From Carallia brachiata (taxonomy: Eukaryota > Streptophyta > Magnoliopsida > Malpighiales > Rhizophoraceae), in NCBI GenBank assembly GCA_021464245.1, contig JADCRB010000007.1, forward strand, positions 1,032,150 through 1,096,149: 64,000 nt of DNA, written 5' to 3'. The translations under genes and the position numbers were made by a program. A model generated the notes under the pieces. The model was given only the letters and a program-made list of their open reading frames with translations. It did not search any database and was not told the origin of the DNA. Positions 58,873-64,000 of this stretch are shown in pieces. Numbering within the stretch: the first letter of the stretch is position 1; the number at the start of each line of letters is the position of its first letter.

Positions 58873-60135
58873 TTATTCTTTTCCATGGATTTCACATTCT
58901 TTCATGGCATCAACCCATTTATCAGATTCAGTACTTTCTATGGCTTGTGAAAATGAAACTGGATCCTTATTGATTCCAATATCGAAATCTGACTCTTGCA
59001 AATAAACCACATAATCGTTAGGAATAGCTGATCTCCTTTCTCTTTGAGATCTTCTTAATGCTACTTCTTGTGGTTCACATGCATTATTCATTGGTGGGTT
59101 AGTCTCTTCAGGGAGTATTTCTTCATCCAAAAGTTCTTCCATTTCTGGAACAACATTTGGTGTTGTAATGGATGAAGGAACTGTTATGGGTAAAGGAACG
59201 TTTACCCTTATTTCCTTTATTTCCACTTCTTGGCGTTCATTACTCCCACTAACCTCGTCATTCTCAATAAATCTTGCATTTCCAGTTTCCACAATTCTCG
59301 GACTATGGTTTGGGCAATAGAACATATACCCTTTAGACTTCTCTGGGTAACCAATAAAGTAACCACTGATCGTTCGAGAGTCTAATTTCTTTTCATGTGG
59401 ATTGTAAATCCTCGCTTCCGCTGGGCAACCCCAAACATGCAGGTGCCTTAAACTAGGTTTCCTTCCTGTCCATAGTTCAATAGGGGTACTTTGAACTGCC
59501 TTACTAGGAACCCTATTAATTAAATAATTTGCGGTTTTGAGTGCATACATCCACAAAAATTTGGGTAAAGAGGAGTTACTCATCATACTCCTAACCATAT
59601 CCATTAATGTCCGATTCCGCCTTTCTGCCACACCATTTTGTTGAGGTGTGCCTGGCATAGTATACTGTGCACATATGCCATGACTTTCGAGGAATTTCGC
59701 AAATGGACCTGGACACTGCCCTGACTCATTATATTTGCCATAATATTCACCACCTCTATCAGATCTTACAATCTTCACTTTTCTGTCTAATTGCCTTTCA
59801 ACCTCCTTTACGAATACCTCGAGGGCATCTAATGATTGAGATTTTTCATGAAGCAAATAGACATAACCATAACGTGAAAAATCATCTATAAAGGTGATGA
59901 AATATTTTTCTCCATTAAGGGCTGGAGTGTCAAACGGTCCGCATATATCGGTGTGTATAATTTCAAGAAGCTGGGTGCTTCTTGTGGCTCCTTTCTTACT
60001 GTGTTTAGTTTGCTTTCCCTTAATGCAATCTACACACATTCCGAAATCAGTAAAATCTAGATTCGGGAGAATCTCATTGCTTACTAATCTCATCAATCTT
60101 TCTCTGGATATATGACCCAGACGTTTATGCCACAA
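58873..60135 (-). pseudogene. Copia integrase
   Basis: 420 codons. The GAG-pre-integrase/HHCC zinc motif is visible (MWHKRLGHIS...CVDCIKGKQTKH). It is followed by the catalytic core with HTDICGPF, RSDRGGEYYG and NGVAERRNRTLMD, supplying the D, D, E residues. Then come GYFIGYPEKSKGYMFY and an acidic linker to RT. The core looks intact, but the frame changes at both ends (about 60.11 and 58.87 kb). Confidence 0.9.
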
Positions 60136-61441
60136 GTAAGCAGAATTTCATCCATCGTACTACGCTTAATTCCAGTATGATGTACATAAAGTAAGGATTC
60201 AGCAAACACATTGTCAAGTTTCAATTTATATAAACCATCAATAAGAATACCAGAACCAATAATATGAGTATTCTTATATAAACTAAAACTTGCACATCCA
60301 AATTTAACATTAAACCCAGAATTATCCAATTTGGAAACAGAAATAAGGTTCCTTGAAACTGAAGGTACATAAAGAGTCTGTAATAGGTCTAAATGATAGC
60401 CAGTATCCAAGACCAAACGATAAGTTCCTATGCCTTCAATTGGAGCCTTCATACGATTTCCCATAGAGAGAAAATCCTTAGTTGGGTTTGTGGTTTGGAT
60501 CGTAATGAATCCCTGCATCATATTGGATACATGAGTAGTAGCACCAGAATCAAGCCACCAAGTATTATGAGGAACTTCAGCTAAATTTGATTCGAAACAT
60601 ACTAAGGCATTAAATTTACCTTTCTTTTCGAACCAAGACTTTCGCTTCAGGCAGTCTTTCTGATAATGTCCAACCTTCTTGCAGAAGTGACATGTATCAC
60701 CCTTTCGTTCCTTCTTTCCAGCCTGAGAAGCATGAGCAGGCTCTTTCCCTTTCTTGAACTGGTTGGCTTTGACTTTCATGGCTTTCCCAGCTTTCTTTCC
60801 CACGAGATTAATAGAGTGACTCTTTTGACTTTTCAATCTCGTTTCCTCCTGAACAAGCATACTGGCCAATTCATTAATATTCCACTTATCCTTTATAGTG
60901 TTATAATTAATTTGAAATGGCCCATATTCAGAAGGTAATGAGTTCAAAATGAACTGCACAAGAAAAGAGTCCTCCACTGTCAATCCCAGGGTCTTAAGTC
61001 TTGCTGCTATATTAGTCATCTCAATAATGTGCTCTTGCATAGTTCGCGACCCATTAAACTTCATGGTCGTGAGCTCTGCCATAAGAGTACCAGCAAGTGA
61101 CTTATCCGCAGAACGGAAACGTTCTTCCACAGACTGCAAAAATTCTTTTGCACTTTCTGTCGGTGGAATTGTTGACTTAATGTTGTTGGCAACAGTCATC
61201 TTCAGAAACATAAGGCTTAATCTGTTACTCTTCGTTCCCATGCCTTATGATGTAACTTCTCTGCCTCGCTGCTTGAGTCAGTAATAGCAGCAGGCTTCTC
61301 CGTTAATAGTGCCAAGTCAAGATCCATAACACCTAAGTGGAAATTGACTTGTTCACGCCATTCAGAGAAGTTCAATCCATTGAACACAGCAACAGAGGAA
61401 GCATGCGACTGAACGGAAATAGCTGCACAATAAATGCTCAT
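60093..61441 (-). pseudogene. Copia Gag and protease
   Basis: Frame 61217-61441 (74 codons, FNGLNFSEWREQVNFHLG) is the Gag N-terminus. Frame 60093-61241 (382 codons) continues with the UBN2-type Gag, a CCHC knuckle CHFCKKVGHYQKDC near 60658-60700, and the protease with WWLDSGATTHVSN (active-site DSGAT). The two frames overlap by 25 bases with one frameshift. Confidence 0.9.
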
Positions 61442-62742
61442 AATTAATCATAAGTCGGATTCAATAAACAATTAAATATATAGTTCTCCTTTGGGAAATA
61501 CTATAATATTATCTTAATAAATACCATAATTAATTACTAGGTATAAAAATATTTTTTCAATTAAATATATTTGATATCTTTGGATAAACAAATACACTTA
61601 ACTAAAAATACTAATATACCTCGATTATGTTACTAATCACAGAATGATAATTTACCTTTGGGTAAATCCTGTAGTTCCAATAATTAGTAACGTCAATTTA
61701 TCCAATCATTTTTTATGGTATTTCATTATAATCATGGATAAATGACTATTTATGCGTGTCATTGAACATACTAGTTTGGCCACTTTGGTGACTAACAAAC
61801 TATAAACATAATAATGCATGTATTTTATTCGATCATTCTAGTTTGGTCACTTTGGTGACTACAAACTATAAATATAATATATGCATGAGATAATTTAATT
61901 CGATCATCATCAATATTTAACAATAATACCCATCAATAATATACATGCTTTTGAATGGTAAGAAATCAAGCATTATTTTAAACAATAAAAATAAGTTCTC
62001 ACATAATGCTGGACATAAAATTAATTCATCATTATAACTATCGTCATACTGCTCCAGTAGAGCATAACTGCCACATAAAACCTTATATTGTTCAAAAAAA
62101 TTAAACAGTCTCACAACTTGCATACCGCTTCGGTCGCGGCTTATCAAAAACAAATTCTAAAATCCTTCTCGACAACATAAAGTTACACATGTCCCATCAA
62201 TAATTGTAAAGTTGATTTTAAAAATTCTCTGGTGGCTCCCAAATTAAACAGTTATATCTATAAAATTAACTACCATCAAAAGCGTCCCTTCAATGAAAGG
62301 ATTTCGATCGCCAGGAAAATCAAAACTAAATGGGACAATATATAAATTATCTTTATGTCAGCCGCACGGTTTTCCACTAAGGCCGAGAGCAACAAATCCT
62401 TTAATTGTACTATTAAACATCATCAAACGTTCCATCAATAATCAATTGAGAAAATTGGGGTTTCTTATAATTCTATCTCAAATATCAATCTCCGACAAAA
62501 GTTTCTTTAACAGGACAGCACATACATTGTTAAACATAATTCGACCGTAGCGTCTTCATGGCCGAGAAGAATTAAAAAGTTAATAGAATCTTAAAATTCC
62601 TTAAACTTGACAACATAAACGATCAAATATGTATATTTATTGTTATCAAAAACATGAAGAAAACAATGAAATATACAACATAAAAGATCATAAGTTAAAT
62701 ATATATGTTTTGTCATACACAGAAAATATTCAGTTTCAGAAA
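61442..62742 (-). other. Copia 5' leader with a 77-bp tandem repeat
   Basis: A long non-coding leader between primer site and Gag. It contains two copies of CTAGTTTGG-CACTTTGGTGACT at 61771 and 61848 with AACTATAAA-ATAATATATGCATG (period 77 bp). No supported ORF. Confidence 0.7.
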
Positions 62743-62758
62743 CCATGCTCTGATACCA
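62743..62758 (-). promoter_or_regulatory. Copia primer-binding site (tRNA-Met)
   Basis: Minus-strand TGGTATCAGAGCATGG, two bases inside the 5' LTR, complementary to initiator tRNA-Met at its first 12 bases. Confidence 0.92.
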
Positions 62759-62760
62759 CA

Positions 62761-63179
62761 TGTTAAATTTAAACATGAATATAATCAATCATCAATAATA
62801 TAATTTTAGAATCTTGAAACTGAATAAAATCATGTAAACGATATACCTGAGTTCGCGGAAGACATAGCCATCATGCGTCGGAATAGAGACTGAGACCTTT
62901 TATAACCTTATAACCGATTTCTCTCTCCTGACATTTACTGTAATCACACGCTATAGATGGAGTTTTCGTGTATATTGAGGTAGAGAGAGGATCAGCTATA
63001 TATATACAAAACTTTAGGGTTTTTAGACCTACTTCAGTATGTCCATCAATACTGAGATCAACGGACGAGATTGATTTAATTAATTATTTATTTATTAATC
63101 GGATCACATTAATAATATTCCTTAACGTAAGCATTCTTTGAGTCTACTCCAAGGAATACTAATTGAGAATATTCTAACA
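62761..63179 (-). repeat. Copia 5' LTR (as read on the minus strand)
   Basis: 419 bp, about 96 percent identical by eye to 56617-57034. It is followed by the target duplication ATTAG at 63180-63184. Confidence 0.95.
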
Positions 63180-63184
63180 ATTAG

Positions 63185-63652
63185 AGCATCCTGACTTCAA
63201 AAAAGAATCTCTTCGGTCAACCTTACTGCTCTTACTCTTTTTTACAAACGGGGAAGAATCACTCCTAGAGCTCGAGAAATGCGCTTTAGGCACCTTGTAG
63301 TAGACACTTATTCTCCTAACAATAATACTTAGACTAGGGACTTCTTCTTCAAGCAGAGTCAAAATGCAATCTTTTTCTTTTTAGGAAGGAGAATTGGTAT
63401 GTAAAACTATCCTACCTCTTGATACAAACAAAGGGTAGGTCCTTTTTTATATCGAAACTATTCTGCCCAACGGAGCCTATCATTGGATGGATCTGGACGG
63501 TAAGTCCCGCATTCGGTCCAGAAATGGACAATTGTCAAAATATTAATATTCTTCTATGTGGGAGTCATACGAGCCAAAAGAAGATTCCATCGATGGATCA
63601 AGAGCAAACGGACCGTAAAAATTGCAGAATTTTGGGAAATTTCTTATACCCT
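63185..63652. other. Mitochondrial-like DNA (NUMT), right part
   Basis: The texture resembles 56128-56616: GC-balanced, few homopolymers. Phrases such as GAAACTATTCTGCCCAACGG and CATCGATGGATCAAGAGC occur. Short frames (63419-63667 and 63558-63812) cross it but no family is recognised. It should be contiguous with the left part once the copia element and one ATTAG are removed. Confidence 0.4.
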
Positions 63653-63654
63653 GA

Positions 63655-64000
63655 AAATTGCCATTAGGATCATCAATTTTTGCACTGCTCTCTCACTCTC
63701 ACCCATGACCACGAATTTCAGCCCTTTTTTTTTCTTTTCTGTTTATTTTTCTTTCTATTTGGGACGGAATGGTAACAAGCAACTAGACTACTACCCACAA
63801 TTATTTCTGTAGAACGACATGCAGAAATATTTCCGATGACTACAAACGACTGGTGTAAATTAGTTGGATGACTATAAAAGAGACATCGGCATTTATTAGG
63901 TTCTGCTCTTTTATTCAAATAAGTCAACAATAATCCATTGCAATTTTAGTGAAATGAACTTTGAAGTTCTAACTAAAATAATCACTCTAATGTTTTTAGA
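63655..64000. repeat. RLP-flank repeat, copy 5 (runs off the window)
   Basis: CTGAAAATTGCCATTAGGATCAT, GGGACGGAATGGTAACAAGCA, CCCACAATTATTTCTGTAGAA and GATGACTACAAACGACTGGTG. It matches copy 4 from its first base and continues to the window end. Confidence 0.75.

Larger units (their letters stand above)
56617..63179 (-). mobile_element. Ty1/copia LTR retrotransposon, complete structure, coding-defective
   Basis: Two LTRs (56617-57034 and 62761-63179; TGTTAAAT...TCTAACA) about 96 percent identical by eye, flanked by a 5-bp duplication ATTAG (56612-56616 and 63180-63184). On the minus strand, the primer-binding site is at 62743-62758 and the polypurine tract adjoins the inner edge of the other LTR at about 57035-57050. 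Coding order Gag, protease, integrase, RT, RNase H is that of copia elements. Frame breaks near 61.23, 60.12, 58.87, 58.6 and 58.37 kb prevent expression of a full polyprotein. It inserted inside mitochondrial-like DNA. Confidence 0.95.

Noticed and set aside
1..64000. CRISPR arrays or bacterial operons
   Set aside because: The sequence is plant nuclear DNA; the repeats seen are microsatellites, tandem duplications and transposons without regular spacers.

Overview
The window looks like nuclear DNA from a flowering plant, most likely a eudicot. It is very AT-rich, its genes have GT-AG introns and T-rich acceptors, and it carries plant-specific families: P-class PPR, LRR receptor-like proteins, Ty1/copia, an endogenous caulimovirid, and mitochondrial-like patches. 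I cannot name the species. Intact host genes are sparse, and repeats, duplications and decayed elements fill most of the rest.

Layout. 1-7.7 kb is non-coding, with microsatellites, SINE-like pieces and a 700-bp inverted-repeat element (4816-5515). 7.8-10.06 kb (-) is an intronless P-class PPR gene with a likely organelle-targeting N-terminus. 10.59-18.59 kb is an endogenous pararetrovirus (Caulimoviridae, petuvirus/florendovirus-like). It reads protease-RT-RNase H, second ORF, promoter and primer-binding site, movement protein, coat protein, then protease and partial RT again. This is a circularly permuted genome of about 7.13 kb with about 0.87 kb of terminal redundancy, full of stops and frameshifts. 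20.58-24.15 kb (+) is an 11-exon signal peptide peptidase gene that reconstructs to 341 aa with all three catalytic motifs. 25.50-29.61 kb (+) is a 7-exon homeodomain gene of 498 aa.

30-51 kb is a cluster of Cf/EIX-type LRR receptor-like protein (RLP) genes, all on the minus strand: one intact gene (31.7-34.7 kb), one deleted pseudogene with a CCGG-rich insertion (43.3-44.9 kb), one full-length copy broken by a single frameshift (48.0-50.9 kb), and a tiny LRR shard at 41.85 kb. Downstream flanks of the first and third copies are also duplicated. Dispersed repeats recur around the cluster, and an F-box fragment sits at 46.8 kb.

52.1-55.7 kb is a direct tandem duplication of about 1.1 kb. Its second copy was hit by a 1.36-kb Harbinger/Tourist-like element filled with GAGA repeats, and the first copy preserves the empty site. 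56.13-63.65 kb is a mitochondrial-like insert split by a Ty1/copia element (56617-63179, minus strand) with two LTRs, a 5-bp target duplication, tRNA-Met primer site and polypurine tract. Its polyprotein is frameshifted, with a break in the RT catalytic motif.

The working host genes (PPR, SPP, homeodomain, one RLP) are unrelated in function; nothing suggests a co-regulated cluster apart from the RLP family. The most unusual content is in the pararetrovirus: a coding-like region running across the primer-binding site, and a donor/acceptor pair that could splice the leader to the second ORF.
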